64,000 nt of DNA from Bacteroidaceae bacterium (lineage in GTDB: Bacteria > Bacteroidota > Bacteroidia > Bacteroidales > Bacteroidaceae): assembly GCA_900772575.1 (NCBI GenBank), contig CAAHEN010000248.1:1-64000 (forward strand). Reading direction: 5' to 3'. Positions 42,756-53,285 of the stretch are shown here, one piece after another (within the stretch, counting starts at the first letter, position 1; each line of letters opens with the position of its first letter). Below the pieces are notes generated by a model. That model had not been told where the DNA came from. It did not search any database and saw only the letters and a list, made by a program, of their open reading frames with translations. The position numbers were made by a program, and so were the translations under genes.

Positions 42756-45347
42756 ATGAACTTTGACAACTTTACGATTAAAGCACAGCAGGCTGTTGAC
42801 CGCGCCACGCAGAACGGCCAGCAAGCAGTGAGTGCAGTTCACCTGCTTGCCGGAGTTCTCAGTGTCGGCGAGAATGTGACGCAGTTCATCTTTGGCAAGA
42901 CGGGCGTCAACGAGCGCACGTTGCAAGCTGCGGTAGATGCTGCACTGAAGGGATTGCCGAAGGTGAGCGGCGGCGGACAGCCCTATTTGGACAACGATGC
43001 CAACGAGGTCCTACAGAAAGCCCAATCCATCGCACAGAAGGGTGGCGATAGTTTCGTCGGCTTGGAGCCACTGCTACAGGCATTACTTGACGTCAAGAGC
43101 ACTGCCTCCCAGATGCTCAAAGACGCCGGACTGACGAGCGAAAGTCTTGCAACAGCCATTAAGGAGCTTCGAGGTGGCCAGAAAGCCACATCCGCATCAA
43201 GCGAAGACACCTACCAAGCATTGTCGAAATATGCACGCAACTTGGTGGCCGAAGCGCGTGAGGGCAAACTAGATCCAGTCATCGGCCGTGACGAAGAGAT
43301 CCGAAGGGTCTTACAGATTCTGTCACGTCGAACAAAGAATAATCCTATTCTTATCGGTGAGCCGGGTACAGGTAAGACTGCCATTGTCGAAGGTTTGGCT
43401 CAACGTATCGTACGTGGCGATGTGCCGGAAAATTTGAAAAACAAACAGCTCTACTCTCTGGATATGGGCGCACTGGTTGCCGGTGCAAAATATAAAGGTG
43501 AGTTTGAGGAACGTCTGAAGAGCGTCATCAACGAGGTGACCAATGCGGATGGTGAGATCATTCTCTTCATCGATGAAATTCACACCTTGGTAGGCGCAGG
43601 CAAGGGCGATGGCGCCATGGACGCCGCCAATATCCTGAAACCGGCTTTGGCACGTGGTGAGCTGAGAAGCATCGGTGCGACCACACTTGAAGAATATCAG
43701 AAATACTTCGAAAAGGACAAGGCACTCGAACGCCGTTTCCAGACTGTGATGGTGGATGAACCTTCACCGGAAGATGCCATCTCGATTCTTCGTGGCCTGA
43801 AAGAACGCTACGAGAACCACCACAAGGTGCGTATTCAGGATGATGCCATTATTGCGGCAGTCAATCTCTCCCACCGCTATATCACAGATCGCTTCCTTCC
43901 GGACAAAGCCATCGACCTCATGGATGAGGCCGCAGCCAAGCTGCGTATGGAGCGTGACTCACAGCCTGAGGAGCTCGACGAAATCAGCCGTCGCCTGCGC
44001 CAGTTAGAAATCGAGCGGGAGGCCATCAAGCGTGAGGGTGATGAAGCCAAGCTGGCTCAGCTCAACAAGGAAATCTCTGAACTTGAAGAGAAGGAGCGTG
44101 ACCTGCGCGCCAAGTGGGAGGGCGAGAAAGAGGTGCTCTCCAAGATACAGCAGGACAAGCAACAGATCGAGCAACTCAAATTTGAGGCAGACCGCGCAGA
44201 ACGCGAAGGCGATTATGGCCGCGTAGCTGAGATACGCTACGGCAAGCTGCGCCAAATTGAGGCTGACATCAAGCAGCAACAAGAACAGCTGCGCCAGCGC
44301 CAAGGGGCTGAGGCCATGGTCAAGGAAGAAGTGACGCCCGACGACATCGCAGACGTCGTCAGCCGCTGGACAGGCATCCCTGTCAGCCGTATGCTCCAAA
44401 GCGAGCGCGACAAACTGGTTCACCTCGAAGAAGAACTACACAAACGTGTGGTAGGCCAAGATGAGGCTATCCAGGCCGTAGCTGATGCCGTTCGCCGTTC
44501 ACGTGCTGGACTGCAAGATCCGAAACGTCCAATTGGTTCGTTCATTTTCCTAGGTACGACGGGCGTCGGCAAGACGGAGCTGGCAAAGGCACTTGCCGAA
44601 TATCTCTTCAACGATGAGAACATGATGACGCGAATCGATATGAGCGAATATCAAGAGAAGTTCAGCGTGTCGCGTCTCGTCGGTGCGCCTCCGGGCTACG
44701 TCGGTTATGACGAGGGTGGCCAATTGACCGAGGCCGTTCGCCGCAAGCCATACAGTGTTGTACTCTTCGACGAGATCGAAAAGGCACACCCGGATGTATT
44801 CAACATCCTGCTCCAAGTGCTTGACGACGGTCGGCTGACGGACAACAAAGGCCGTACAGTCAACTTCAAGAATACCATCATCATCATGACATCAAACCTC
44901 GGCTCGGCATACATCCAGAGCAAGTTTGACGAGATGAAACGCAAAGATGAACGGGAGCGGGAGCGCCTGATTGATGAGACGAAACAAGGGGTACTCGACA
45001 TGCTGAAGAAGACCATTCGTCCTGAGTTCCTGAACCGTGTCGATGACATCATTATGTTCGAGCCGCTCAATGAAGACGAGATTCGGCAGATTGTTCACTT
45101 GCAAATAGACTCTATCGTCCGCCGACTTGCTGCCCAAGAAGTCACGCTCCACGTTGCAGATGATGCTGTTTCTGTGATAGCCCGTGCAGGCTTTGACCCT
45201 GAATTTGGTGCCCGTCCTGTCAAGCGTGCGTTGCAGCACTTGTTGCTCAACGACTTGAGCAAGGCTCTACTGGCTGGCACTGTTGATAAGACCCGCCCGA
45301 TTGAGGTTCATGCCAATGGCAATGCACTTAGCTTCGCAAACGCCTGA
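42756..45347 (+). CDS. clpB: ATP-dependent disaggregase ClpB
   Basis: 863 aa, typical. It rescues aggregated proteins with DnaK. Domains: Clp N domain ([28 protein letters not shown], in two repeats to ~140), AAA-1 with Walker [10 protein letters not shown] (~205) and Walker [12 protein letters not shown], a long coiled-coil middle domain (~395-540, rich in E/K/R/Q) that sets it apart from ClpA/ClpC, AAA-2 with GTTGVGKTE (~605) and [14 protein letters not shown], and a C-terminal D2-small domain. The ATG at 42756 gives [11 protein letters not shown], the standard start. A weak AAGGA lies ~13 nt upstream. Confidence 0.96.
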   Translation: MNFDNFTIKAQQAVDRATQNGQQAVSAVHLLAGVLSVGENVTQFIFGKTGVNERTLQAAVDAALKGLPKVSGGGQPYLDNDANEVLQKAQSIAQKGGDSFVGLEPLLQALLDVKSTASQMLKDAGLTSESLATAIKELRGGQKATSASSEDTYQALSKYARNLVAEAREGKLDPVIGRDEEIRRVLQILSRRTKNNPILIGEPGTGKTAIVEGLAQRIVRGDVPENLKNKQLYSLDMGALVAGAKYKGEFEERLKSVINEVTNADGEIILFIDEIHTLVGAGKGDGAMDAANILKPALARGELRSIGATTLEEYQKYFEKDKALERRFQTVMVDEPSPEDAISILRGLKERYENHHKVRIQDDAIIAAVNLSHRYITDRFLPDKAIDLMDEAAAKLRMERDSQPEELDEISRRLRQLEIEREAIKREGDEAKLAQLNKEISELEEKERDLRAKWEGEKEVLSKIQQDKQQIEQLKFEADRAEREGDYGRVAEIRYGKLRQIEADIKQQQEQLRQRQGAEAMVKEEVTPDDIADVVSRWTGIPVSRMLQSERDKLVHLEEELHKRVVGQDEAIQAVADAVRRSRAGLQDPKRPIGSFIFLGTTGVGKTELAKALAEYLFNDENMMTRIDMSEYQEKFSVSRLVGAPPGYVGYDEGGQLTEAVRRKPYSVVLFDEIEKAHPDVFNILLQVLDDGRLTDNKGRTVNFKNTIIIMTSNLGSAYIQSKFDEMKRKDERERERLIDETKQGVLDMLKKTIRPEFLNRVDDIIMFEPLNEDEIRQIVHLQIDSIVRRLAAQEVTLHVADDAVSVIARAGFDPEFGARPVKRALQHLLLNDLSKALLAGTVDKTRPIEVHANGNALSFANA

Positions 45348-45376
45348 CCAAACAGCAATAGAAACTTATGATTTGT

Positions 45377-45422
45377 AAGAAGGGGTTGTGCCGTGAGCAA
45401 AATCACGGCGCAGCCCCTTCTT
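45377..45422. terminator. Very strong bidirectional terminator between clpB and the BatD-like gene
   Basis: A 20-bp stem: 5' arm 45377-45396 (AAGAAGGGG...CCGTGA), loop GCAAAA, 3' arm 45403-45422 (TCACGG...CCCCTTCTT), with only two G-T wobbles on the plus strand. It is T-rich on both sides (TTCTTCTTG after; TTACAAATC before on the minus strand), and sits between convergent genes. Confidence 0.8.
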
Positions 45423-45533
45423 CTTGTAAACTGGATCATACGAAACATGCTAGTAATCAATCCGTCTACAATCTTTTGAACTCAAGCTCTCTCTTGTTTC
45501 TTACGCGCCATTACCAACAGCAAGTTCATGGCA

Positions 45534-46061
45534 TTAGATAATGCCCTCATGGATCATCTCCACCGTAGTCCGCCGTGGCTTCTCCTTGACCATTATTTTC
45601 AACGGTTGGCCAATGGCCTTGGCCTTCACTTCGAATGTCTCTGTGCCATTGAAGTAGTCGCGCAAAGCATCACCTGACGATTTGCGAAAGACGAACCTCA
45701 CCTCGATTTCCGCAGGTTTGATTGTGGCCACTCCAAGCTTCCTCGTGGTCAGCACAGCCTGTGACCAAACAAGTGTGTAATAGAGTTTGCCATCACGAAC
45801 GACACGCCCCAATGTACCATTGCGCCTGATCGGAAGCTCTCGTAACTGGGCATTCTTAGTTTGTGCTGCCTTCAAGGTCTTGGCACTATGAATAGGTGAT
45901 GAGGCATAAATGGTATAGGTGACCAGTGTACTGTCGCCGAGAATGACCTCCTCGGAACTGGCCGTTATGACTGCGAAGCATGTCACTGCGGGCTTGTCAT
46001 TTGCCATAAGTGCACAGGAAAAGCCGCAATACAGGCAGACGATTGATAGTATTCGGTTCAT
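45534..46061 (-). CDS. Small exported BatD-like protein
   Basis: 175 aa. The ATG at 46061 opens a signal peptide (MNRILSIVCLYCGFSCALMA). The mature part resembles the first Ig-like domain of BatD: VTCFAVITASSEEVILGDSTLVTYTIYAS, GKLYYTLVWSQAVLTTRKLGVATIKPAEIEVRF. Full BatD proteins are membrane-anchored and ~600 aa with several such domains, encoded with BatA/B/C/E; this is a lone domain with no transmembrane tail and no bat neighbours. It may act as a free periplasmic protein. It is 85 nt after nadE in the same direction. Function unproven. Confidence 0.7.
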   Translation of the reverse strand: MNRILSIVCLYCGFSCALMANDKPAVTCFAVITASSEEVILGDSTLVTYTIYASSPIHSAKTLKAAQTKNAQLRELPIRRNGTLGRVVRDGKLYYTLVWSQAVLTTRKLGVATIKPAEIEVRFVFRKSSGDALRDYFNGTETFEVKAKAIGQPLKIMVKEKPRRTTVEMIHEGII

Positions 46062-46146
46062 GATACTGTTTTGACCGTTATGCATATATATTGGAGAACG
46101 AGAACAGGCATATCCCCTTCTCTTTGGCACGAGGCCACGAAGACGG

Positions 46147-48102
46147 TTAAAGCTGAGCGCATTCATCCAGCCAGGCCTTGGAGGTGGCATCGCTCGGCAT
46201 ACGCCAATCACCACGCGGGCTGAGCGAGCAACTACCCACCTTGGGCCCATCGGGCAAACAGCTGCGCTTGAACTGCTGACTGAAGAAGCGACGGAAGAAC
46301 GTGGTCAGCCAGTGCTTGACGGTCTGTTCATCATAGTTTTCTACGCGCTTGTCAGTGCCCGAGAATGCATGACATGCCAACTGATAGATTTTAGACGGCC
46401 GGAAGCCATGCCTCAGCACACAATAGAGGAAGAAATCATGCAACTCATAGGGCCCGACAAGATCCTCGGTCTTTTGGACGATATTTCCCTCAGAGTCAGC
46501 GGGTATCAGCTCTGGGCTAATTGGCGTGTCCACGATGTCGAGTAAGGTTCTACGGCAAAATTCATCCACAACATTGTTTGCTACCCACACCACAAGATGG
46601 CGGACGAGTGTTTTGGGCACAGAAGCATTGACGCCATACATGCTCATATGATCTCCATTATAAGTGGCCCACCCCAATGCCAGTTCACTCAAATCACCCG
46701 TACCGACGACGAAGCCTCCCATCTGGTTAGCAGCGTCCATGAGGATCTGCGTTCTCTCTCGGGCCTGTCCGTTTTCATAGGTGACGTCATGCGTCGCGAT
46801 ATCGTGTCCGAGATCCCTGAAATGTGCCTTACAGGCCTCACATATATTAATTTCACGGATAGTGACGCCTAGTCCCTTCATCAAATCGATGGCATTGGTA
46901 TAAGTGCGGCCTGTCGTGCCAAATCCAGGCATGGTGATGCCGACAATCCCGCGACGATCAAGCCCCAAGCGATCGAAAGCATGAACACAGACAAGCAATG
47001 CCAGTGTAGAGTCCAGTCCACCGCTGATACCAACGATGACGGTTTTGGCCCCTGTGTGATGAACACGCTGGGCCAATCCCTCGGACTGTATGCAGAGAAT
47101 CTCCTCACAGCGCAGATTGAGCTCAGGCCCATCGGGTACAAACGGCAATGGGTCGACGATACGTGTCAATTGAAGTTCCTTCTGCGACATCTGCGGTTCA
47201 CTGAGTTCTATCTCCCGGTATGGAGACTCCTTCAACAGCAGTGCACAGCCTGTGGCAAATGACGTATTGACGCGTCGCTCGGTACGTAGCCGCTCCACGT
47301 CAACCTCGCTGACAATGATCTGCTCATCCATCAAGAACCTCTGTCCCTCTTCTAGAATGCTGCCGTTTTCAGCAATACAGGCACGTCCTCCGAACACAAT
47401 ATCCTGTGTGCTCTCTCCCCAACCACAAGCACTATAGACATAGCCTGCGATGCAACGTGCACTTTGCACTTCTATGAGGGACTGAAGGTATTTTGCCTTG
47501 CCCACCAGCTCATTGCTGGCACTAAGATTGAAGATGATCTCAGCACCGGCAAGGGATAGTCCAGCACTGGGAGGTGTCACAGCCCAGAGATCCTCACAGA
47601 CCTCAATACCGAAGTGCATGTCGGCATATACAAAGATGAGACGAGAGGACAGTGGCACGTTCTGTCCGCAAAACCGCAATGTGGCATCAGGCGACAGCGC
47701 TGTTCCGGGTGTAAACCAACGTTTCTCGTAGAATTCCTTGTAGTTGGGCAGAAAGGTCTTTGGCACCAAGCCATGGATTTTGCCGCGTTGCAGAACAGCG
47801 GCACAATTGAATAGCATTCCCTGGTAAGCAATGGGCACCCCTACAATTGTCACGATGTCCAGATTGCGACTGAACTCCATAAGACGTAGCAAAGAGGCTT
47901 CAGCCTCCTCCAGAACGAGCTGTTGCTGGAAGAGGTCTTGGCAAGTGTAGCCAGTGATGCTTAGCTCTGGGAAGCAGACGATCTCAGCACCCAGTCCCTG
48001 CGCCTTGGCCATCAGTGCTTCGACTTGCTCTGTGTTATGGTGGCAGTCGGCTACACTGACCTTGGGCACAGCAGCCGCAACCTTTATAAAACCATTTTTC
48101 AT
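46147..48102 (-). CDS. nadE: Glutamine-dependent NAD+ synthetase
   Basis: 651 aa, two domains. The N-terminal glutaminase of the nitrilase family (~1-300) has the Glu-Lys-Cys triad: CFPELSITGY (Glu46), VPKTFLPNYKEFYE (Lys) and GIEVCEDLW (Cys). The C-terminal synthetase (~325-651) has the PP-loop VGISGGLDSTLAL and the DLSELALGWATYNGDHMSMYG NAD-site segment in two parts. It makes NAD from nicotinate adenine dinucleotide with ammonia channelled from Gln. Together with the PncC amidase at 28.7 kb this places two pyridine-salvage steps in the window. The ATG at 48102 gives the expected MKNGFIKVAAAVPKVSVAD. Confidence 0.95.
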   Translation of the reverse strand: MKNGFIKVAAAVPKVSVADCHHNTEQVEALMAKAQGLGAEIVCFPELSITGYTCQDLFQQQLVLEEAEASLLRLMEFSRNLDIVTIVGVPIAYQGMLFNCAAVLQRGKIHGLVPKTFLPNYKEFYEKRWFTPGTALSPDATLRFCGQNVPLSSRLIFVYADMHFGIEVCEDLWAVTPPSAGLSLAGAEIIFNLSASNELVGKAKYLQSLIEVQSARCIAGYVYSACGWGESTQDIVFGGRACIAENGSILEEGQRFLMDEQIIVSEVDVERLRTERRVNTSFATGCALLLKESPYREIELSEPQMSQKELQLTRIVDPLPFVPDGPELNLRCEEILCIQSEGLAQRVHHTGAKTVIVGISGGLDSTLALLVCVHAFDRLGLDRRGIVGITMPGFGTTGRTYTNAIDLMKGLGVTIREINICEACKAHFRDLGHDIATHDVTYENGQARERTQILMDAANQMGGFVVGTGDLSELALGWATYNGDHMSMYGVNASVPKTLVRHLVVWVANNVVDEFCRRTLLDIVDTPISPELIPADSEGNIVQKTEDLVGPYELHDFFLYCVLRHGFRPSKIYQLACHAFSGTDKRVENYDEQTVKHWLTTFFRRFFSQQFKRSCLPDGPKVGSCSLSPRGDWRMPSDATSKAWLDECAQL

Positions 48103-48238
48103 TGTAAGCTATACTTTAGTGAACACCTCCATGCTGCACCGCCTAAAGATGTATCGGCACATCAAATGAAGAGGTCATAAAATGCAACAGCAGTCCTGCC
48201 TAGCCTAGTAAGGCATGGAAGAACAGATATGAAAGTAA

Positions 48239-48275
48239 GATGCGTGGAGACGTATATCAACGCCAACCACGCATC
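48239..48275 (-). terminator. Terminator after aspS
   Basis: GATGCGTGG (48239-48247) pairs perfectly with CCACGCATC (48267-48275). On the minus strand it follows the aspS stop by ~11 nt and is succeeded by TTACTTTC. Confidence 0.6.
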
Positions 48276-48286
48276 TCAATATATTG

Positions 48287-50059
48287 TCATTTGCTCGTCT
48301 GCTGTGGCCGCAAATCGAGGCAAAGTTCATCGAGCTGCTTCTGATCTACGCGTGAAGGCGCGTCAAGCATGACGTCACGGCCAGAGTTGTTCTTCGGGAA
48401 AGCGATGCAGTCGCGTATACTATCGAGTCCCGCAAACAAGGAGACCCAACGATCAAGGCCATAAGCTAAACCGCCATGAGGGGGTGCCCCATATTTGAAG
48501 GCATTCATCAGGAAGCCGAACTGCTCCTGAGCACGCTCTGGTGTAAAGCCCAACACCTTGAATATCTTTGCCTGCAAAACGGCATCATGGATACGAATGC
48601 TCCCGCCACCGACCTCAACGCCATTGCATACCATGTCGTAGGCATCAGCCAATACAGAAGCAGGATCAGTGTCAAGTTTGGGTATATCACAGGGCTTTGG
48701 CGACGTAAACGGATGGTGCATGGCCATAAGGCGGCCCTCTTCTTCACTCCACTCAAACATTGGGAAGTCAACGACCCAAAGCAAGGCAAACTTGTTCTTA
48801 TCGCGCAATCCGAGGCGTGTGCCCATTTCCAAGCGCAACTCACAAAGTTGCTTACGTGCCTTCATCGCGTCAGGGCCAGAAATAATGAGAATAAGGTCAC
48901 CCGGCTTGGCCGACATCTTTTCTTTCAGTGCATCCAGCACCTCAGGAGTATAGAATTTATCCACAGAGCTCTTGAGCGTACCGTCCTCTTGGACACGGGC
49001 GTAAACTAACCCCTTGGCACCAATCTGTGGCGACTTCACGAAATCTGTCAGTTGATCAAGTTGCTTACGCGTATAATGCGCACATCCCTCAGCACAGATG
49101 CCGCCAATATATACCGCATCGTTGAAGACAGGGAACGTCCCCGTGCCTTTAAGGATTTCCATCAACTCGACAAATTCCATGCCGAAGCGCATGTCCGGCT
49201 TGTCAGACCCGAAACGTTTCATCGCTTCACTCCAAGGCAGACGCAAGAAAGGCTGTTCGCCCAGATCATAGCCACGCACCTCCTTGAACAAATGCTTCGC
49301 CATCTCCTCAAACAGGCAAATGATATCATCCTGCTCCACGAATGACATTTCGCAATCGATCTGTGTGAACTCCGGTTGTCTGTCGGCACGCAAATCTTCA
49401 TCACGGAAGCACTTGACAATCTGGAAATAGCGATCCATACCAGCCACCATAAGCAGTTGCTTCAACGTCTGTGGACTTTGCGGCAAGGCATAGAACTGTC
49501 CGGGATTCATGCGAGACGGCACAATGAAGTCACGGGCCCCCTCTGGCGTTGAGCCCACAAGCACCGGCGTTTCGATCTCCAAGAAACCCTTGGCATCAAG
49601 AAAATGACGAACGGCCAAGCAGAACTTGTGCCGCAACTCAAGATTGGCCCTCACATTCTGCCGCCGCAAATCAAGGTAGCGGTATTTCATGCGCAGATCA
49701 TCGCCACCGTCTGTATTCTCCTCTATCGTAAATGGGGGCACGTCTGAGACATTCAGCACGGTCAACTCTGAAACTATGATCTCTATATCACCCGTAGACA
49801 GTTTGTCGTTCTTTGCATACCGTTCATTGACTATGCCCTTTACCTGAATAACGTATTCGCGGCCGAGCTTGTTGGCTTCGTCGCACAGATCAGCATCGGC
49901 CTGCTCATTGAAAACAAGTTGCGTAATGCCATAACGATCACGCAGGTCTACAAACGTCATTCCACCCATTTTGCGACTGCGCTGCACCCAACCGGCGAGC
50001 GTCACCCGCTCACCGGCGTTTGCCAAACGCAGCTCGCCACATGTCTTTGTCCTATACAT
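48287..50059 (-). CDS. aspS: Aspartyl-tRNA synthetase
   Basis: 590 aa, bacterial class IIb type. N-terminal OB anticodon domain ([32 protein letters not shown], in two blocks, 19-50), catalytic motif 1 ([20 protein letters not shown]), motif 2 ([21 protein letters not shown]) and motif 3 ([16 protein letters not shown]), with the bacterial GAD insertion (~300-410) between. Gln in GWVQR occupies the position that is often His in this OB-fold loop; the Bacteroides enzymes I recall also have Gln there. A hairpin follows the stop. A near-consensus TAAATTCG on the minus strand at 50134-50127 may be the -7 box. Confidence 0.95.
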   Translation of the reverse strand: MYRTKTCGELRLANAGERVTLAGWVQRSRKMGGMTFVDLRDRYGITQLVFNEQADADLCDEANKLGREYVIQVKGIVNERYAKNDKLSTGDIEIIVSELTVLNVSDVPPFTIEENTDGGDDLRMKYRYLDLRRQNVRANLELRHKFCLAVRHFLDAKGFLEIETPVLVGSTPEGARDFIVPSRMNPGQFYALPQSPQTLKQLLMVAGMDRYFQIVKCFRDEDLRADRQPEFTQIDCEMSFVEQDDIICLFEEMAKHLFKEVRGYDLGEQPFLRLPWSEAMKRFGSDKPDMRFGMEFVELMEILKGTGTFPVFNDAVYIGGICAEGCAHYTRKQLDQLTDFVKSPQIGAKGLVYARVQEDGTLKSSVDKFYTPEVLDALKEKMSAKPGDLILIISGPDAMKARKQLCELRLEMGTRLGLRDKNKFALLWVVDFPMFEWSEEEGRLMAMHHPFTSPKPCDIPKLDTDPASVLADAYDMVCNGVEVGGGSIRIHDAVLQAKIFKVLGFTPERAQEQFGFLMNAFKYGAPPHGGLAYGLDRWVSLFAGLDSIRDCIAFPKNNSGRDVMLDAPSRVDQKQLDELCLDLRPQQTSK

Positions 50060-50137
50060 CTTTGATGTTTATATTGATGGTAGTTATTTATCTATTGCCG
50101 AATAGGCCTCTGCCCTAACAAGGTGCGAATTTAATAT

Positions 50138-51232
50138 TTATCTTTGGGATGATGAAAGCGGCTTTTGTTTTTTATCATATTGGCGCTTGTCCAATCGGTC
50201 ACGGAAGGCGGCAATCGCAGCCTCTGCTGTTTGAACCGCCGCTTCAAGAGGAAATGGCAATTCACCGCCAGACGCGTTGAGATGTCCACCACCATTGAAA
50301 AACCGCTCAGCCATTTCATTGCAGGGAAAATCATCTACAGAGCGCAGCGACACCCGCACGACATCCAACTCCGTATCTTCGCGCAACGAGATGCTTAGGC
50401 GCATGCCTTTCACCTGCAACGGCATATTCACCAAACCTTCTGAATCTCCACGTATATAATTAAAGCGTTTCATCTCTTCACGGGTAACCGTGAAGATGCT
50501 GGCATGGTGATTCTCGTAGAAGCGGAGCTTCTCATTGAGGACATAGCCGATGAAGCGAAGCCTATGCTCCGAATAGTTGTTGTAGACATTGCGATATATC
50601 TTATCCTTGTCTATGCCCTTCTGTAGAAGCAGGGCTATTATATAGAATATCTCAGGATTGGCCGAGTTGTAAGTAAAAGCTCCTGTATCCGTCATCATGC
50701 CCGTATAGATGCAGGTTGCTGCTGCCGGTGTCAGGTTATCATACCCTCCGAGCTGAAGAACGAGTCGGAACACGAGTTCACACGTTGAGCTTGCTTGAGG
50801 ATTGGAAATGATCAGTCTGGCCGCGCGCACATCTGGATCCAGATGGTGATCGATCATGATACGATCCGCTTTCGCCTTGCCAATAACATCCCCCATTGCT
50901 TTCACACGAGAGAGGGTTCCGAAGTCCAGCAGAAATATCAGATCTGCGGCATTTATCAATTCGGCAGCAGCGGTCTCATGGCCGTCATAGAAAGAGATGT
51001 TAGAGCTTCCCGGTAGCCAACGCAGAAAATCCGGATAAGGATTCGGCATAATGACATTCACACGTTTACCCAGCCCACGCAAATAGCTCGCCAGACTTAG
51101 GGTCGACCCGACAGCGTCACCATCGGGTCCCCGATGAGCACACAAAACGATACGCGAAGCCGATCTTATCGTTTTCATAAGCTCAAAAATCTCAGATTCT
51201 GAAAGTAAGGGAGTCAGTTCCATCGGTTGCAT
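50138..51232 (-). CDS. DHH-family phosphoesterase, NrnA-like
   Basis: 364 aa. The family degrades nano-RNAs and often 3'-phosphoadenosine 5'-phosphate or cyclic dinucleotide products. The DHH domain has AHRGPDGDAVGS (~33-44), LLDFGTLSR (Asp) and IMIDHHLDP (DHH, ~127); DTGAFTYNSA is the fourth metal site. The DHHA1 domain ends with FNGGGHLNASGGELP. The ATG at 51232 (MQPMELTP) and one at 51223 are both possible. It is 10 nt after rpe, so co-translated with it. Confidence 0.88.
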   Translation of the reverse strand: MQPMELTPLLSESEIFELMKTIRSASRIVLCAHRGPDGDAVGSTLSLASYLRGLGKRVNVIMPNPYPDFLRWLPGSSNISFYDGHETAAAELINAADLIFLLDFGTLSRVKAMGDVIGKAKADRIMIDHHLDPDVRAARLIISNPQASSTCELVFRLVLQLGGYDNLTPAAATCIYTGMMTDTGAFTYNSANPEIFYIIALLLQKGIDKDKIYRNVYNNYSEHRLRFIGYVLNEKLRFYENHHASIFTVTREEMKRFNYIRGDSEGLVNMPLQVKGMRLSISLREDTELDVVRVSLRSVDDFPCNEMAERFFNGGGHLNASGGELPFPLEAAVQTAEAAIAAFRDRLDKRQYDKKQKPLSSSQR

Positions 51233-51242
51233 AGAGTTTTAA

Positions 51243-51893
51243 TCATTTCAATGCCTTGAGCGCCAAAATCTCTGCGGCAGGATCCGCAGCCCCAAAAACA
51301 GAGCTGCCAGCCACAAGCACATCTGCACCGGCTTTCACCAAACGCAATCCCGTCTCACGATTCACCCCGCCATCGATTTCTATAAGTGCCTTCGAACCGC
51401 GTCGGTCAATAAGTTCTCGCAACCGTGCGGTCTTTTCTACACTGTGCTCAATGAAACGCTGGCCACCGAAGCCTGGATTGACCGACATCAGCATGACCAG
51501 ATCCAAGTCATCCAATATATCCTCCAAGAGTATGACTGGCGTATGCGGATTTAGCGTCACTCCCGCCATCATACCGGCAGATTTTATCTGCTGGATTACA
51601 CGATGCAAGTGAACACATGCTTCGTAATGAACGTTCATGATTTTTGTCCCTAGGGACTTTATCTGATCTACAAATTTCTCTGGACGCTCTATCATCAAAT
51701 GCACATCCAGCGGCTTCTTGGCAACTTTCGCTATCGCCTCAATCACGGGGAAGCCAAATGAAATATTGGGCACAAAGACGCCATCCATCACATCCAAGTG
51801 GTACCAGTCTGCCGCGCTGCCGTTGAGCAACTCAACATCACGATTCAATTGGCCGAAGTCGGCAGATAACAAAGAGGGAGATATCAGTGGCAT
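51243..51893 (-). CDS. rpe: Ribulose-phosphate 3-epimerase
   Basis: 216 aa, complete TIM barrel. It interconverts ribulose 5-phosphate and xylulose 5-phosphate in the pentose phosphate pathway. Motifs: ISPSLLSADFGQL at the N-terminus, WYHLDVMDGVFVPNISFG (metal His and Asp), DVHLMIERPEKF, VMLMSVNPGFGGQRF and IEIDGGVNRET. The ATG at 51893 is set by homology. It starts 35 nt after the stop of the upstream permease gene. Confidence 0.95.
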   Translation of the reverse strand: MPLISPSLLSADFGQLNRDVELLNGSAADWYHLDVMDGVFVPNISFGFPVIEAIAKVAKKPLDVHLMIERPEKFVDQIKSLGTKIMNVHYEACVHLHRVIQQIKSAGMMAGVTLNPHTPVILLEDILDDLDLVMLMSVNPGFGGQRFIEHSVEKTARLRELIDRRGSKALIEIDGGVNRETGLRLVKAGADVLVAGSSVFGAADPAAEILALKALK

Positions 51894-51928
51894 TCTATTG
51901 ATTTTATATTTGTGGCTATTGCAATGTG

Positions 51929-53227
51929 TCATTCAAACCGAATGGATTTTGCCGGGCGTATGCGTGAAATGACGAGGCTCGGTATAAGCAAGGCTAAGAC
52001 ACAAAGCAGCAACGTGCCGATGTTGAGTCCCGCTATCCACCACAGGTCGATGTGTACCGGAGCCTCCGCGACATGGTATGTGGCAGGGTTGAGCTTTATG
52101 ACTCCCCATGTTTTTTGAACCACGACTAGCCCTAGTCCGAGGACATTACCCCAGAACAGGCCACGGACGACAATGAGGGAGGCATAGATAATGAAGGTCT
52201 GCCTGATGCGCGAGTTTGTAGCCCCCAACGCCTTAAGGACTCCGATGGTCTGCGTACGCTCCAAAATGAGAATCAGCAACCCGCTTATCATCGTAAAGCC
52301 TGCAACGACCCCCATCAAGCCAAGGATAATCCAGACATTCATATCTAGCAATGAGACCCATTGGATAACCGATGACGTACGTGGATTTTTCTTCATAGAC
52401 AATGTATTATAGATCCCGCCATATGGGTCTTTACAGTGCTTCAGCCTGTCAACGAGTTGTTGCTGAGTCGGGTCATAATAGTCGTATGTGACATTTTTCT
52501 GCATAGGGTCATTGTCCTCACATGCATAGTTAAAATCTTTCACGTAGACTTCTAAATCCGAGGACTGCTCCTCAGTCCAACCATTGAGTTTGTTGACCGT
52601 CGCGCGGTCTGTCCAGACGAAATAATCATCAAACTGTTCGAAGTTTGTCTCATAGATGCCCGTCACCACAAACCGTCGCATACGAATGTCATCCGAGAAG
52701 AAGTAGGCATAGACCTTGCTGCCTATGTCTATGCCCAAATCACTCGCCTGTTTCTTAGATATCAGAATTTCATTGCGTTCTCCAGACAAGTCGGGGAAGC
52801 GACCTCGCGTGATTTGTGATTTAATAAAGGTCAGGTCATAGTCTTTCCCCACTCCTTTCAGCACAATATTCTGGAATGCGTTATCCGTCTTTAGAATACC
52901 CATCTTCAGGGAAACGCGTTGCACACGCTGGACATTCCCAACTTGTCTCAGTTGCCGGATCAAAGAAGAAGGTGTATAAATGGGATAGCTTTCGGGCGAG
53001 GCAAAGGAACGGACATCCAGAACCTCCACGTGCGCTGTAAAACCAGACAGCTTCGAACGCAGCTCATTCTGGAATCCCTTGACTACACAGATTGAAATTA
53101 TCATCACAGCCAAGCCCACCGCGACACCAGCCGCAGCTATATATATGGCCAATTTGCTGGCTCGGCGCTTCCGGTCACGCCCAGCACTACGGTAGAAGCG
53201 GCTGGCTAGAAAGAATGGTAATGACAT
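51929..53227 (-). CDS. LolC/LolE-like lipoprotein-release permease (FtsX family)
   Basis: 432 aa. One N-terminal helix (SKLAIYIAAAGVAVGLAVMII, ~23-45), a large periplasmic domain (~50-300), then three helices (~305-430) including ILGLMGVVAGFTMISGLLILIL and the FtsX pattern RTQTIGVLKALGATNSRIRQTF. This is the MacB/Lol-type architecture; in Bacteroidetes a single such protein is thought to act as both LolC and LolE, releasing lipoproteins from the inner membrane with ATPase LolD, which is not here. The ATG at 53227 (MSLPFFLASRFY) is chosen from homology. Confidence 0.88.
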   Translation of the reverse strand: MSLPFFLASRFYRSAGRDRKRRASKLAIYIAAAGVAVGLAVMIISICVVKGFQNELRSKLSGFTAHVEVLDVRSFASPESYPIYTPSSLIRQLRQVGNVQRVQRVSLKMGILKTDNAFQNIVLKGVGKDYDLTFIKSQITRGRFPDLSGERNEILISKKQASDLGIDIGSKVYAYFFSDDIRMRRFVVTGIYETNFEQFDDYFVWTDRATVNKLNGWTEEQSSDLEVYVKDFNYACEDNDPMQKNVTYDYYDPTQQQLVDRLKHCKDPYGGIYNTLSMKKNPRTSSVIQWVSLLDMNVWIILGLMGVVAGFTMISGLLILILERTQTIGVLKALGATNSRIRQTFIIYASLIVVRGLFWGNVLGLGLVVVQKTWGVIKLNPATYHVAEAPVHIDLWWIAGLNIGTLLLCVLALLIPSLVISRIRPAKSIRFE

Positions 53228-53285
53228 GCTCAAACAATCTATATTACAAGTGAACACAGCCTTTCGGCTATATTTATGTTTCCAG

